Positions 6,346 through 15,114 of a stretch of DNA of 54,845 bases are shown in pieces. A program made the position numbers and the translations under genes. This DNA comes from an uncultured Lachnospiraceae bacterium (lineage in GTDB: Bacteria > Bacillota > Clostridia > Lachnospirales > Lachnospiraceae). Location: NCBI GenBank assembly GCA_902798585.1, contig CADBXF010000005.1, positions 150,637 through 205,481 of the forward strand, given 5' to 3'. The notes under the pieces were generated by a model that was not told the DNA's origin, did no database searches, and was given only the letters and a program-made list of their open reading frames with translations. Position 1 is the stretch's first letter, and every line of letters begins with the position of its first letter.

Positions 6346-8226
6346 ATGAAGAGACTCAAATCTTATCTGTTGTCCATGGACAACAACACAACAACATACC
6401 GCGAAATGTACGCAGCGGACACCATGATTCCGGCATGCACTCCGGGCAATCCCTACGGAATCCCGCAGTTCGTCAGCGAACCCACATTCTGGTATGAGGA
6501 CATCTCCTTCACCATCGAGATGACCAACAAAAACTCACTGGACCGTCCCACGATTCTCATGCAGATTCCGACGGAAAATTTAGGAATCGACGAATACCCC
6601 GTTGCGGCAGCGGACGAATGCTACCGCCAGTGGATCCGGCAACTGGAATCGATGAATGCGGAACTGTACAACCGAAACAAACCCTTCGAGCTGACAGGAT
6701 ATTACTTCTATGTGCAGCCCGGAGGAGAGATTCTCACAAGAAACTCGGCGTATTTTGCGATGCGCCCGAGAAAAGACTATTACAATGCAGGTCAGAACAA
6801 AATCATACACTTCCGTCCCGAGGAGGTCGGCGAGCCGCAGATGTGCGTGAGCATGCGGTTTCAGGTACAGCTGCCGCATAAACGCATCAAAAAGGTGCTG
6901 TCCATGCTGGTGGAAGACATTCCGCAGGCAGCCCTCATGTTTGTACGGGGATTCGATTGCGCGCGTGCGAGGGAAGTGATTCTTCTGGCCCGCAAGCAAA
7001 AGGAGCTGCGCGAGTGGCTTAAGACGAGCGATTACTGCGCGTTCTTGGCAAACGGCAGCATACTTCCGAGGGATTCGAAGACGAACGGTCCTCTGGCGGG
7101 CGCTGTCCCGTTCGAAGCTCCGAAGGAGGACACGGTCACGGCCTGCGGCCTCGAAGGGCTCGGCATCCGAAAGGGTGTCACGGTCATCACCGGCGGCGGC
7201 TACTCCGGCAAATCAACCGTGCTGGACACCGTCTCGGCAGGCATTTACGACCATGCTTTGGGCGATGGGCGCGAGCTGTGCATCACGGACGAAACGGCCA
7301 TGACAATCTCAGCGGAGGACGGCCGGTGCGTGAAAAATCTGGACATCTCCCCGTTCATCGCATGGCTTCCCGGCGGAAGCACAGGGGATTTTTCGACGGA
7401 ACACGCTTCCGGCTCCACATCTCAGGCGGCCAACATCTTAGAGTCCATCGACAGCGGCGCTAAGCTTTTACTGATTGACGAGGACAAGAGCGCCACAAAC
7501 TTTATGATTCGGGACAGTTTGATGAAGAACCTGATTCGCAGAGAGCCGATTACGCCGTTCACGGAGCGCGTGAATGAGCTCTACAAAACCTGCGGCGTCT
7601 CCACGATTCTCGTAATCGGCGGAAGCGGCGAATATCTGGGGATTGCGGACAGCATTCTTCTCATGGACGAGTACCGGATGTACAATGTCACGGCGCAGGC
7701 CAGGGTCTTGTACGAAGCGCAGGCGTCGATTAAGGCGAACCGCAGGGCGCAGGCGCAAGCTTCCGAAGCAACAGCGGCTAATGCCCCCGCCGAAGAAAAG
7801 CCGGCGCTGCCGACGACCGGGCCGGTTCCCACGGAATCGTGGCACCAGCACCGCGTCCTGCTCTCCGAGGGCTTCACGCCTTACCCGAAGCAGTTCGGCC
7901 CGCAAAAGCTCGAGGTCCCGGATGTCGGCTTCATCTTAATCGGTGACGAGAAGATTGACACCAATCTGTTGCACGACATCGCATGCCAGGAGCAGCGGAC
8001 CGCAATCGGCTTTATGCTTCGTCAGATGGAGGCCCGCCAAAACGGACGCACCGTAGACCTGAAGGCTGAGGTGCGGCAGCTGTATGAGGAAATCGCGAAG
8101 GACGGTCTTGACATCGTCTACTCGGGCACATTCCCGGGGTGTGAACGGTTCCTCGCCTGCCCGCGGGAAAGCGATCTGCTGGCGGTAATCAACCGCATGC
8201 GAAGAGTCAGCTATACAAAATGTTAA
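6346..8226 (+). CDS. Predicted ATPase of the ABC class (COG3044 family)
   Basis: 626 residues, a usual length for the family. The N-terminal ~270 residues lack obvious catalytic motifs. The ATPase core has P-loop GGGYSGKST (283-291), the family-specific ISAEDGR (321-327), a signature-like SGSTSQA (355-361), Walker B LLLIDED (374-380) followed by KSATNFMIRD, and ILVIGGSGEY (421-430). An Ala/Pro/Glu-rich linker (about 455-495) precedes the C-terminal region. The family is widespread but its cellular role is unsettled; no transmembrane partner is nearby. The gene sits alone behind the two RNA-like structures and ends at a strong terminator. Confidence 0.88.
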   Translation: MKRLKSYLLSMDNNTTTYREMYAADTMIPACTPGNPYGIPQFVSEPTFWYEDISFTIEMTNKNSLDRPTILMQIPTENLGIDEYPVAAADECYRQWIRQLESMNAELYNRNKPFELTGYYFYVQPGGEILTRNSAYFAMRPRKDYYNAGQNKIIHFRPEEVGEPQMCVSMRFQVQLPHKRIKKVLSMLVEDIPQAALMFVRGFDCARAREVILLARKQKELREWLKTSDYCAFLANGSILPRDSKTNGPLAGAVPFEAPKEDTVTACGLEGLGIRKGVTVITGGGYSGKSTVLDTVSAGIYDHALGDGRELCITDETAMTISAEDGRCVKNLDISPFIAWLPGGSTGDFSTEHASGSTSQAANILESIDSGAKLLLIDEDKSATNFMIRDSLMKNLIRREPITPFTERVNELYKTCGVSTILVIGGSGEYLGIADSILLMDEYRMYNVTAQARVLYEAQASIKANRRAQAQASEATAANAPAEEKPALPTTGPVPTESWHQHRVLLSEGFTPYPKQFGPQKLEVPDVGFILIGDEKIDTNLLHDIACQEQRTAIGFMLRQMEARQNGRTVDLKAEVRQLYEEIAKDGLDIVYSGTFPGCERFLACPRESDLLAVINRMRRVSYTKC

Positions 8227-8263
8227 ATGACAACCTGCTTTTCCGAAAGCGGGGCATCAAAAA

Positions 8264-8303
8264 GGCACCGTCTCCGCGGGGAAACCCGCGGGCGGTGCTT
8301 TTT
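8264..8303 (+). terminator. Strong hairpin terminator of the ATPase gene
   Basis: GCACCG (8265-8270) and CCGCGGG (8274-8280) pair with CCCGCGG (8285-8291) and CGGTGC (8293-8298) around a GAAA loop, followed by TTTTT and preceded by AAAAA, so it can also act for the convergent gene. Confidence 0.9.
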
Positions 8304-8369
8304 AGGTCCTGTCAGATAAATCTGTTGCCGGCTTCGGTTAATCTTACCGTATTTGCGTTGGTTCGTCCG

Positions 8370-9461
8370 TTACAAAGGCGCGCTCAGCATCTCTTCAAAT
8401 TCCCTCATGAACTCTTCCGTGGCCGCCTCCCGGAGCTTTTCGGCCGTGCAATGCAGGCCGTCAATCGCCGTCGGGCCGCAGTCGTCGTACACGGAGGAAT
8501 CCTTGATGTGTTCGATGAAGGCCATATTTTCCAGCGTGTAAACCGGATCTTCGTCAAATCTGCGGGCGATGCGCACCGCTTCCGCCAGATTTTCCCGCGC
8601 CTCCTCCTTCCGCCCCGCGAGGTCGCAGGCGCAGGCCAGAGTCAGGCGTTCCAGACTGATAATCTTGTCGATGTAGGCGCGTTTGTCCGGGTCCTCCTTG
8701 ACACTTATAAGATACCCGATTCCCCACTGCGCCAGACGAATGATTTTCTCGTACTCCTTCATGTGAAAGTAGTAAATCATGTGGGCGGAAATCGCCGTTA
8801 CCGTGTCGGACATGCCGTTCAGGAACGCTTTTATGACATAGCCGATTCCCTCCCGGTCGCGCCGCTGGTCCTCAATCAGAATTTTCCCGATACCGGCGTC
8901 GTTGATACCGCAGACATTGTTCTTCTTGTACTCCTCCACGGCGCGCCCGTATTCCTTCAGGTGGGAGTAACACAGCGCAATCTCGTTGCGGAGCAACACC
9001 TCGTTGATCTCGGGGTCTTTATTTTGCGGCATGAGCTCGATGGCGTGGCGATACATCTCGATGGCCGTCGTCAGCCGTTCCTTTTGCTTGTACACGACGC
9101 CGGCCCGCTGGAAGCTTTTTGCCGCGCCGAGCACAATCGAAAAATGATTCGGAAAGCGCCGCAGCGCCCGGTCGTACTCCTCGCAAACCTCCAGGATTGT
9201 CTGAAACTTCTCCAGGTTCGAGATTCGCTCCGCCTCCGTTTCCGCGTCGTATCCCCGCATCGAAAATCCGATCAGCGCATCCACCGAGATTCTAAATACA
9301 TCGGCGAGTTCTTTGAGATATGATATTTCCGGCTCTGACGCCCCTCGTTCCCACTTTGAGATTGTGCCCAGCGTGATGCCGAGCTTTTCGGCCAGCTGTT
9401 CCTGAGTGAGTCCCAGAGATTTCCGGGCATTGCGGATATTTTCCGCCAGATTGTGCTCCAT
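8370..9461 (-). CDS. XRE-family regulator with TPR-like C-terminus
   Basis: 363 residues from ATG 9461, chosen because GGAGG lies 8 bp before it and the HTH starts at once (EHNLAENIRNARKSLGLTQEQ). The HTH spans about 4-62 and ends in DALIGFSM. The rest is a long helical region with TPR-like pairs (e.g. EYDRALRRFPNHFSIVLGAA). It has the same architecture as the regulators at 315 and 1638, so the window carries three such paralogues. No exporter is attached to this one. Palindromes at 9601-9631 in its upstream region are candidate operators. Confidence 0.87.
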   Translation of the reverse strand: MEHNLAENIRNARKSLGLTQEQLAEKLGITLGTISKWERGASEPEISYLKELADVFRISVDALIGFSMRGYDAETEAERISNLEKFQTILEVCEEYDRALRRFPNHFSIVLGAAKSFQRAGVVYKQKERLTTAIEMYRHAIELMPQNKDPEINEVLLRNEIALCYSHLKEYGRAVEEYKKNNVCGINDAGIGKILIEDQRRDREGIGYVIKAFLNGMSDTVTAISAHMIYYFHMKEYEKIIRLAQWGIGYLISVKEDPDKRAYIDKIISLERLTLACACDLAGRKEEARENLAEAVRIARRFDEDPVYTLENMAFIEHIKDSSVYDDCGPTAIDGLHCTAEKLREAATEEFMREFEEMLSAPL

Positions 9462-9616
9462 GCATGTCCTCCGATTTCCACCTGCTTTAATTCTGTCTTT
9501 CTGATCATAACGCTCTGTGTCATAATTGCCTCCCTCTGCAGCCACACAAGCTGCTCTCTCTTCTTTCTGCAATCATGATACCGTACGCTGTGCGTTTAGT
9601 GAACACCCTGTTCGTA

Positions 9617-9631
9617 TAGTTTGTCAAACTA
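9617..9631. promoter_or_regulatory. 15-bp perfect palindrome, candidate regulator operator
   Basis: TAGTTTGTCAAACTA, with a second inverted repeat GAAC-ACCCT-GTTC at 9601-9613. Both lie 140-170 bp upstream of the XRE gene start (9461), where autoregulation would be expected. The minus strand reads TTGACA across the centre, so the palindrome may overlap a -35 element. Confidence 0.45.
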
Positions 9632-9816
9632 TTTTTCTACTTTTCATAGAATTTCCCATGACCGGCCTGTTTTCGACGAAAAATCAAGCACAGTCCTACC
9701 CGGAACCCCGTTTTCCCCGCCGGCGCGAAAAATCAACCGTCGGTTGAGTCCGTGAAGAGCCTCGGAAAATACGGTAAAACCGCACCGTTTGCGCCCCGAT
9801 ATCACCGCGGAATCCC

Positions 9817-9845
9817 TTGTATTTTCCGTGGCGATATGGTATACT
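9817..9845 (+). promoter_or_regulatory. Putative promoter of the F420-ligase-like gene
   Basis: -35 TTGTAT (9817-9822), 17-bp spacer, -10 TATACT (9840-9845), 90 bp before the ATG at 9935. The rest of the 473-bp gap 9462-9934 shows only the palindromes noted above. Confidence 0.55.
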
Positions 9846-9934
9846 TTTCCGTGGTTTTCGTGTGGTAAGCGAGCGCATATGCGCGCAGTCGCACGCAGAC
9901 CGCAAACAAGAGAAACCAAAGGAGTCAACACACT

Positions 9935-11134
9935 ATGGAACGAAGAGTCGGAACTGTATCCAGAGGCATTCGCTGCGGAATTATCCGCGAGGGTGACAAC
10001 CTCGTCGACATCGCCGTGGAGAGCGTGCTCGGTGCGGCTGAAAGCGAGGGTTTTGCACTTCGCGACCGCGATGTCATTGCACTCACGGAGTCCATCGTTG
10101 CGAGAGCGCAGGGCAACTACGCAAGCATCGATGACATTGCCGCTGATGTCAAGGCCAAGCTCGGCGGCGGAACCGTCGGCGTCATTTTCCCGATCCTCTC
10201 CCGCAACCGCTTTGCCATCGTGCTTCGCGGTATTGCCAAGGGCTGTAAGAAGGTTGTTCTCATGCTCAGCTATCCGAGCGACGAGGTGGGCAATGCGCTG
10301 GTGACGCTCGATCAAATCGACGAAAGCGGCATCAACCCCTATTCCGATGTGTTGAACCTCTCCCGATATCGCGAGCTGTTCGGTTATCGCAAGCACGAGT
10401 TCACCGGCGTCGACTATGTCGAGTACTACTCCGATTTGATTCGCGAGTGCGGCGCCGAGGTTGAGGTCGTTTTCGCCAACCAGCCGAAGACCATTCTCAA
10501 CTATACCGACTGCATCATCAACTGCGACATTCACACCAGAGAGCGCACCAAGCGTATTCTCCTCGCAGGCGGCGCCAAGGCGGTCTGCAGTCTCGCCGAC
10601 CTGATGACCGCTCCGGTTAACGGAAGCGGCTACAATGCCCGCTACGGCTTGCTCGGCTCGAACAAGTCGACCGAGGACAAGGTCAAGCTCTTCCCCCGCT
10701 CGGAGAGCGCACAGGAGCTCGTTGAGGCGATTCAGGCTTCGATTCTTGACAAGACCGGCCGTCATGTGGAAGTCATGGTGTACGGCGACGGAGCATTCAA
10801 GGATCCCCAGGGAAAGATTTGGGAGCTTGCCGATCCGGTTGTCAGCCCGGCATTCACAAGCGGCCTGATCGGAACCCCGAACGAGTTAAAGCTGAAATAC
10901 CTCGCGGACAATGATTTTGCGAATCTCTCCGGTGCGGAACTTCGCAACGCCATCTCCGAGAGCATCAAGGCCAAGGAAGGCAGCCTCGTCGGAAACATGG
11001 CCTCCCAGGGAACAACGCCCCGCCAGCTCACCGACCTCATCGGCTCGCTCTGCGACCTCACATCCGGCTCGGGTGACAAGGGCACTCCGATTATCCTGAT
11101 TCAGGGATATTTCGATAACTATACTTCAATGTAA
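9935..11134 (+). CDS. Coenzyme F420-0:L-glutamate ligase (CofE)-like protein
   Basis: 399 residues; ATG 9935 follows AAAGGAG. The N-terminal two thirds match the CofE fold: IREGDNLVDIAVESVLGAA, DRDVIALTESIVARAQGN (about 44-61) and the metal/GTP region around TDCIINCDIHTRERTKRILLAGG split over about 192-214. In methanogens and actinobacteria CofE adds glutamate to F420-0. No other F420 gene is visible here and most Clostridia lack F420, so the true substrate is probably different. The gene is monocistronic, with its own promoter and a strong terminator. Confidence 0.78.
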   Translation: MERRVGTVSRGIRCGIIREGDNLVDIAVESVLGAAESEGFALRDRDVIALTESIVARAQGNYASIDDIAADVKAKLGGGTVGVIFPILSRNRFAIVLRGIAKGCKKVVLMLSYPSDEVGNALVTLDQIDESGINPYSDVLNLSRYRELFGYRKHEFTGVDYVEYYSDLIRECGAEVEVVFANQPKTILNYTDCIINCDIHTRERTKRILLAGGAKAVCSLADLMTAPVNGSGYNARYGLLGSNKSTEDKVKLFPRSESAQELVEAIQASILDKTGRHVEVMVYGDGAFKDPQGKIWELADPVVSPAFTSGLIGTPNELKLKYLADNDFANLSGAELRNAISESIKAKEGSLVGNMASQGTTPRQLTDLIGSLCDLTSGSGDKGTPIILIQGYFDNYTSM

Positions 11135-11141
11135 AACTTGC

Positions 11142-11171
11142 GGCCGACAGCCATCGGGCTGTCGGCCTTTT
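11142..11171 (+). terminator. Hairpin terminator after the F420-ligase-like gene
   Basis: GGCCGACAGCC (11142-11152) and GGCTGTCGGCC form an 11-bp stem with a 4-nt loop, followed by TTTT. Confidence 0.88.
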
Positions 11172-11215
11172 CCGCAACATCCGCATTTTCCGCGGGAGAA
11201 AGCAGGGAATCATCC

Positions 11216-11695
11216 ATGGGTAAAGAGGAAAAAACCAATGTCGCCCGAATCCTCGAGCGAAACAAAATTGCCTACGAACTGGTCAACTACGATTGCGACG
11301 AATTTATCGACGGCGTGCATTCCGCGGAGCTCTCCGGACGCCCCGTTGAACTCACCTACAAGACACTTGTGCTGCGCGGACGCTCCGGCGCCTGCCATGT
11401 CTGTGTCATCCCCGCTGCCGCCGAAGTCGATCTCAAGGCAGCGGCTCGCGCCTGCGGCGAAAAATCGGTCGAGATGCTTCCGCTTCGCGAGCTCACCGCC
11501 GTCACCGGCTATGTCCGCGGCGGCTGCAGCCCCATCGGCATGAAGAAAGCGCTTCCGACCGTCATCGACGCATCCGCGCAGGCCTTCGACTCCATCTATG
11601 TGAGCGCCGGCCGCATCGGAACCTCCGTGTTTCTCGCACCGGAGGCGCTTGCGAAGGCAGCCCGCGCAACCTTTGCCGACATCATCGTTCATTGA
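11216..11695 (+). CDS. ybaK: Cys-tRNA(Pro)/Cys-tRNA(Cys) deacylase, YbaK/EbsC family
   Basis: 159 residues, the usual length for YbaK. The start is ATG 11216 (MGKEEKTNVARILERNKIAY), which matches the family N-terminus; the frame is open upstream but that part is not protein-like. Diagnostic elements are TYKTLVLRG with the catalytic-region Lys, the G-x-CSPIGMKK loop (RGGCSPIGMKKALPT), and SAGRIGTSVFLAPE near the end. The enzyme hydrolyses Cys mischarged on tRNA(Pro). The ribosome site is modest (GCAGGGA). The next gene follows 67 bp on. Confidence 0.9.
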   Translation: MGKEEKTNVARILERNKIAYELVNYDCDEFIDGVHSAELSGRPVELTYKTLVLRGRSGACHVCVIPAAAEVDLKAAARACGEKSVEMLPLRELTAVTGYVRGGCSPIGMKKALPTVIDASAQAFDSIYVSAGRIGTSVFLAPEALAKAARATFADIIVH

Positions 11696-11762
11696 TCCTG
11701 AGGCTGCGCAGAGCCGCCCTCCGATTCATTTTATAAAACTATGCGTATAAAGAGGAACCGTT

Positions 11763-12986
11763 ATGAATTACAAACTGTGGATTATCATTCTTTTCATTGT
11801 TGTTTTTTTGTACCGCTTTGTGCTGAATCTGCTTAAGCTCCGCTCGACGCACAACGAAATTCCGGAAAATGTCGCGGACATCTACGACGCGCCGACATAC
11901 AAAAAATGGTGCGCATACCGCACCGAAAAATGTCGTATTGCCATCGCCAGCTCGCTTGCCGCCCTTGTCGTCGATATCGCCCTGATTGCGACCGACGCGT
12001 ATGCCGCATTTGCCGGACTCTTCCCGGACACCGTGTTTTGGCAGCTGTTCGCCGTGCTTCTGCTCTCGACGCTCACGGAAATCGTGACGCTACCGTTCAC
12101 TTATGCGGACACGATGAAGATTGAGGAGCGCTATGGCTTCAACCGCACGAAGCACGGCACATTTTTCGCCGACCAGCTGAAGGAGTATCTCATCACCCTC
12201 GGAATTCTCACTCTGGTCACCTGGATTCTTGCGCTTCTGTACCGTTGGCTCGGCGATTGGATGATTGCGGCATTTGCGGGCGTTTTGACTGTTTTGATTC
12301 TCGGAATCACCTTCCTCTATCCGCTCTTAAGCCGTGCGTTCAACAAATTTACTCCCCTTCCGGAGGGCGAGCTTCGGGACAAGCTCACGGCGCTTCTCAC
12401 CAAGCACGGCTATCATGTGCGCGCCATCGAGGTGATGGACGCCTCCCGCCGCTCCACGAAAGCCAACGCCTACTTCGCAGGCTTCGGCAAATCCAAATCC
12501 ATCGTTCTCTACGACACACTCCTTGAGAAGCTTACGCCCAACGAAATCTGTGCGGTCTTCGCGCATGAACTCGGCCACGGCGTTCACAGGGACACGTTCA
12601 AAACACAGGTGACTTCCGTCCTTCAGATGGTAATTCTCTCTGTGCTTGCATGGCTTACCATCCGCACCGGTTCCCTGTTTCCGGCATTCGGTTTCACCGG
12701 CGTCAATTACGGCTTTGCCGTTTTGCTCATTCTGTCCGTCGAATTTGCGCTTGTGGCGCCTCTGTACGGCATCGCGGCAAATGCCCTCTCGCGCCGCCAC
12801 GAATACCGCGCCGACCGGTTTGCAACGCGGGAAGGATACGGTGCGGAACTCATCTCCGGCCTGAAGAAGCTTGTAAAGACCGATTTCGGCGATGTTGCCC
12901 CTTCCTCTGCACTGATTCTTCTGGATTACAACCACCCCTCGCTCTCACAGCGCATTACCGCGATTGAGAGGGAAATGCAGAAATAA
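11763..12986 (+). CDS. M48 family metalloprotease, Ste24/CAAX prenyl protease 1 type
   Basis: 407 residues with several TM helices (about 5-24, 60-82, 92-112, 140-160, 167-187 and two near 285-340). The N-terminal region has the Ste24 signature EERYGFNRTKHGTFFADQLK (120-139). The zinc site is HELGH at 268-272, with the third ligand in HEYRADRFA near 345. It would be an integral membrane zinc endopeptidase facing the cytoplasm. Bacterial homologues do not process CAAX proteins; a role in membrane-protein quality control is the usual proposal. A ribosome site (AAGAGG) lies 7 bp upstream. Confidence 0.92.
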   Translation: MNYKLWIIILFIVVFLYRFVLNLLKLRSTHNEIPENVADIYDAPTYKKWCAYRTEKCRIAIASSLAALVVDIALIATDAYAAFAGLFPDTVFWQLFAVLLLSTLTEIVTLPFTYADTMKIEERYGFNRTKHGTFFADQLKEYLITLGILTLVTWILALLYRWLGDWMIAAFAGVLTVLILGITFLYPLLSRAFNKFTPLPEGELRDKLTALLTKHGYHVRAIEVMDASRRSTKANAYFAGFGKSKSIVLYDTLLEKLTPNEICAVFAHELGHGVHRDTFKTQVTSVLQMVILSVLAWLTIRTGSLFPAFGFTGVNYGFAVLLILSVEFALVAPLYGIAANALSRRHEYRADRFATREGYGAELISGLKKLVKTDFGDVAPSSALILLDYNHPSLSQRITAIEREMQK

Positions 12987-13045
12987 CACCCGGGATTTCT
13001 CCGACAGAAAAGCGGAAAACTATATTTTCTCCCGACAGAAATAAA

Positions 13046-13072
13046 CGGGACATTCTCTTTGAGATTGTCCCG
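13046..13072. terminator. Bidirectional terminator between convergent genes
   Basis: CGGGACA...TCTC, TTT loop, GAGA...TGTCCCG with a T-T mismatch in the stem, flanked by AAATAAA on the left and TATTTC on the right. Confidence 0.7.
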
Positions 13073-13103
13073 TATTTCAATTCCGAATCAATTCAAATTT
13101 CTC

Positions 13104-13808
13104 TCAGTTCTGCATCAATTCGGATTCTTCTTCACTTACCAATCGGCCATCCTTAAGGAATAACTGTCGTTCTGCGTGTGCCGCGACTTTCGCGTCATGC
13201 GTTACAAGGAGTATTGTCTTGCCCTCTTTATGAAGGTTGTCCAATACCGTCATTATTTCCTCACCGGTTGTCACATCCAATGCACCGGTCGGTTCATCCG
13301 CGAGAATCAAAGGGCTGTCTGCCGCTAAGGCCCTTGCAATGGCGCAACGCTGTTGCTCACCTCCGGACAACTTTGTAACCTGCTTATATTTCAGGCGCAA
13401 AATGCCCATCTTCTTAAGCTTCTCATTTATTATCGCCTGTCGCTCTTTCTTGGAAAGCTTTTTAAACAAAAGCGGAAGCTCTACATTTTCCTCTACGGTA
13501 TACTGCATCATCAGCGCAAACTGCTGAAAAACAAAACTGATATTTGCCCGACGGAATTCATCCAATCCCTTTCCCGATAACCGATCTACACGAATATCGC
13601 GGAAAATGTATTCACCCTCCGTCGGCTTATCCATTCCCCCGATGATATTGAGCAGCGTGCTCTTACCGGAACCGGAGCGCCCGCGAAGCGCGATATAGTC
13701 CCCCTCTGCAATCTCCAGATTAATTCCCTTTAACGCCTCGGTTTTCGCTTCATCACCATAGACCTTACGAATACCGTTAAGCTGAATCAACACATCCTTG
13801 TCAGCCAT
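13104..13808 (-). CDS. ABC transporter ATPase, MacB/LolD type
   Basis: 234 residues from ATG 13808 behind AGGAG; the frame is open further upstream but without a ribosome site. It contains Walker A GRSGSGKST, a Q-loop (FVFQQFALM), signature LSGGEQQR, Walker B LILADEPTGALD and switch H (LVTHD). The LADEPTGALD form is characteristic of the MacB/LolD/FtsE class, which powers FtsX-type permeases. It is the last gene of a unit that includes two FtsX-type permeases and a short peptide, and should energise them at the inner face of the membrane. Confidence 0.93.
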   Translation of the reverse strand: MADKDVLIQLNGIRKVYGDEAKTEALKGINLEIAEGDYIALRGRSGSGKSTLLNIIGGMDKPTEGEYIFRDIRVDRLSGKGLDEFRRANISFVFQQFALMMQYTVEENVELPLLFKKLSKKERQAIINEKLKKMGILRLKYKQVTKLSGGEQQRCAIARALAADSPLILADEPTGALDVTTGEEIMTVLDNLHKEGKTILLVTHDAKVAAHAERQLFLKDGRLVSEEESELMQN

Positions 13809-13881
13809 TTTAACTCTCCTATGTTGTCCCACTCCGCTTTCTTTGCGAAAGTCGGTCGTCGTATTTATTGCCGCAGTTCGC

Positions 13882-15099
13882 TTAATCAATAAATCCTTTC
13901 ACCAGTTCCGCTGGCGGTTCTCTGCGCACCATGATAATCGGAAAAACAGTTCCCAAAGCAACAATTCCGAACACTAAAGCAAGTGTCATCGGCACCGCAT
14001 AGTGAAAGAATACCGTCTTCGTCTTCAGCCAGTTCTCTGTTTCGATAATTCGAGGCAAAAGAGTCGATCCTATTCCGACCATCAGGGCTGACGCCAGCAC
14101 ATACAACAGCAGAGAATTAATAAGCAATACCGACACCACATCCCGCTGCGACGCTCCGTTTGCATACCACACACCGAAAACCTTTCGCGACTGAATCGTA
14201 GCAACCGTCAATACGGAAATAATCGTCAATACGCTGACACATACAAGCAATATCAACATCCTTCGAAGATATTCCCTGAATCCTGCCGTATCCGCCATAC
14301 GCCCTGTAAACATTTCAGGAAAGCTTTTTAACACGCATCCGTCGATTGCAAACGCGGACACCGTACCTTTACTTATATTCTCCCACTCTTCCTCCGAGTC
14401 CTTCTTTACGAGGAGGACCGAGTAATAGTCAATCATATCGTCATTTACAATGGTAAGGATGCCGATATTTGAGCGAACTGCCTCATCGGGGATTCCCGAA
14501 ATATAGTCCTGAGTATTCACCCAAGCAAACCCATCAGGCAAAAAGCCCGCTACCTCCGCGTCCATAGTCCGTGACGCAGCAGTTCGTATCGTAAACAAGT
14601 CCCCTGTATTTATTCCCCTCGTTTTATAATTTTCAGGGACAAACACTGCTGCTCTGTTACGACTCAATACCTCTTCCACAGATTCCCTGTTAAGCGGGGA
14701 ATCAACAATATCCAGCATGCCGACGGAGGCAAGGGTCATCACAATTGTTGTTTTTGAATAATACGATTCCGGGCCCAGTGCGGAGTAAAACTTGTCATCT
14801 CCCTTCTTTACTGCGACGCTTGTGCTTTGTCCCCATGCTCTGACATGCTTGTTTTCCTGTATGGCATCTATAATTCTCATCGGATCGGCCTCACCGACGG
14901 TCAAGACGGCCAGATTCTCTTCTTTTGCCGAAAATGCATCGGCAATCTCATTTTTCCCGAGTGCAATCATGCCGTACAGGTAGGCTGCTGTCCCGCATAC
15001 ACCCTCTACCAGAAGAAGCAACAGTAAAACTGCAAGCATTTTTCGGATATTTGTCACGAAATAATTCACTGCATATCTTCTCACAAACTTAGCAGACAT
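13882..15099 (-). CDS. FtsX/MacB-type ABC permease
   Basis: 405 residues; start ATG 15099 behind GGGAGG. One N-terminal TM helix (about 20-42, MLAVLLLLLLVEGVCGTAAY) is followed by a large extracytoplasmic domain (about 45-285) and three C-terminal helices (about 287-309, 330-350, 372-394). This is the classic MacB/FtsX topology used for mechanotransmission rather than channel transport. It lies 15 bp after the second permease gene, and the two probably form a heterodimer. The extracytoplasmic domain shows no motif that I recognise. Confidence 0.85.
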   Translation of the reverse strand: MSAKFVRRYAVNYFVTNIRKMLAVLLLLLLVEGVCGTAAYLYGMIALGKNEIADAFSAKEENLAVLTVGEADPMRIIDAIQENKHVRAWGQSTSVAVKKGDDKFYSALGPESYYSKTTIVMTLASVGMLDIVDSPLNRESVEEVLSRNRAAVFVPENYKTRGINTGDLFTIRTAASRTMDAEVAGFLPDGFAWVNTQDYISGIPDEAVRSNIGILTIVNDDMIDYYSVLLVKKDSEEEWENISKGTVSAFAIDGCVLKSFPEMFTGRMADTAGFREYLRRMLILLVCVSVLTIISVLTVATIQSRKVFGVWYANGASQRDVVSVLLINSLLLYVLASALMVGIGSTLLPRIIETENWLKTKTVFFHYAVPMTLALVFGIVALGTVFPIIMVRREPPAELVKGFID

Positions 15100-15114
15100 G
15101 AATTACCTCCCACA

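Noticed and set aside
8220..9323. 367-codon plus-strand frame
   Set aside because: Antisense to the XRE regulator at 8370-9461, begins inside the terminator region, and has no domain.
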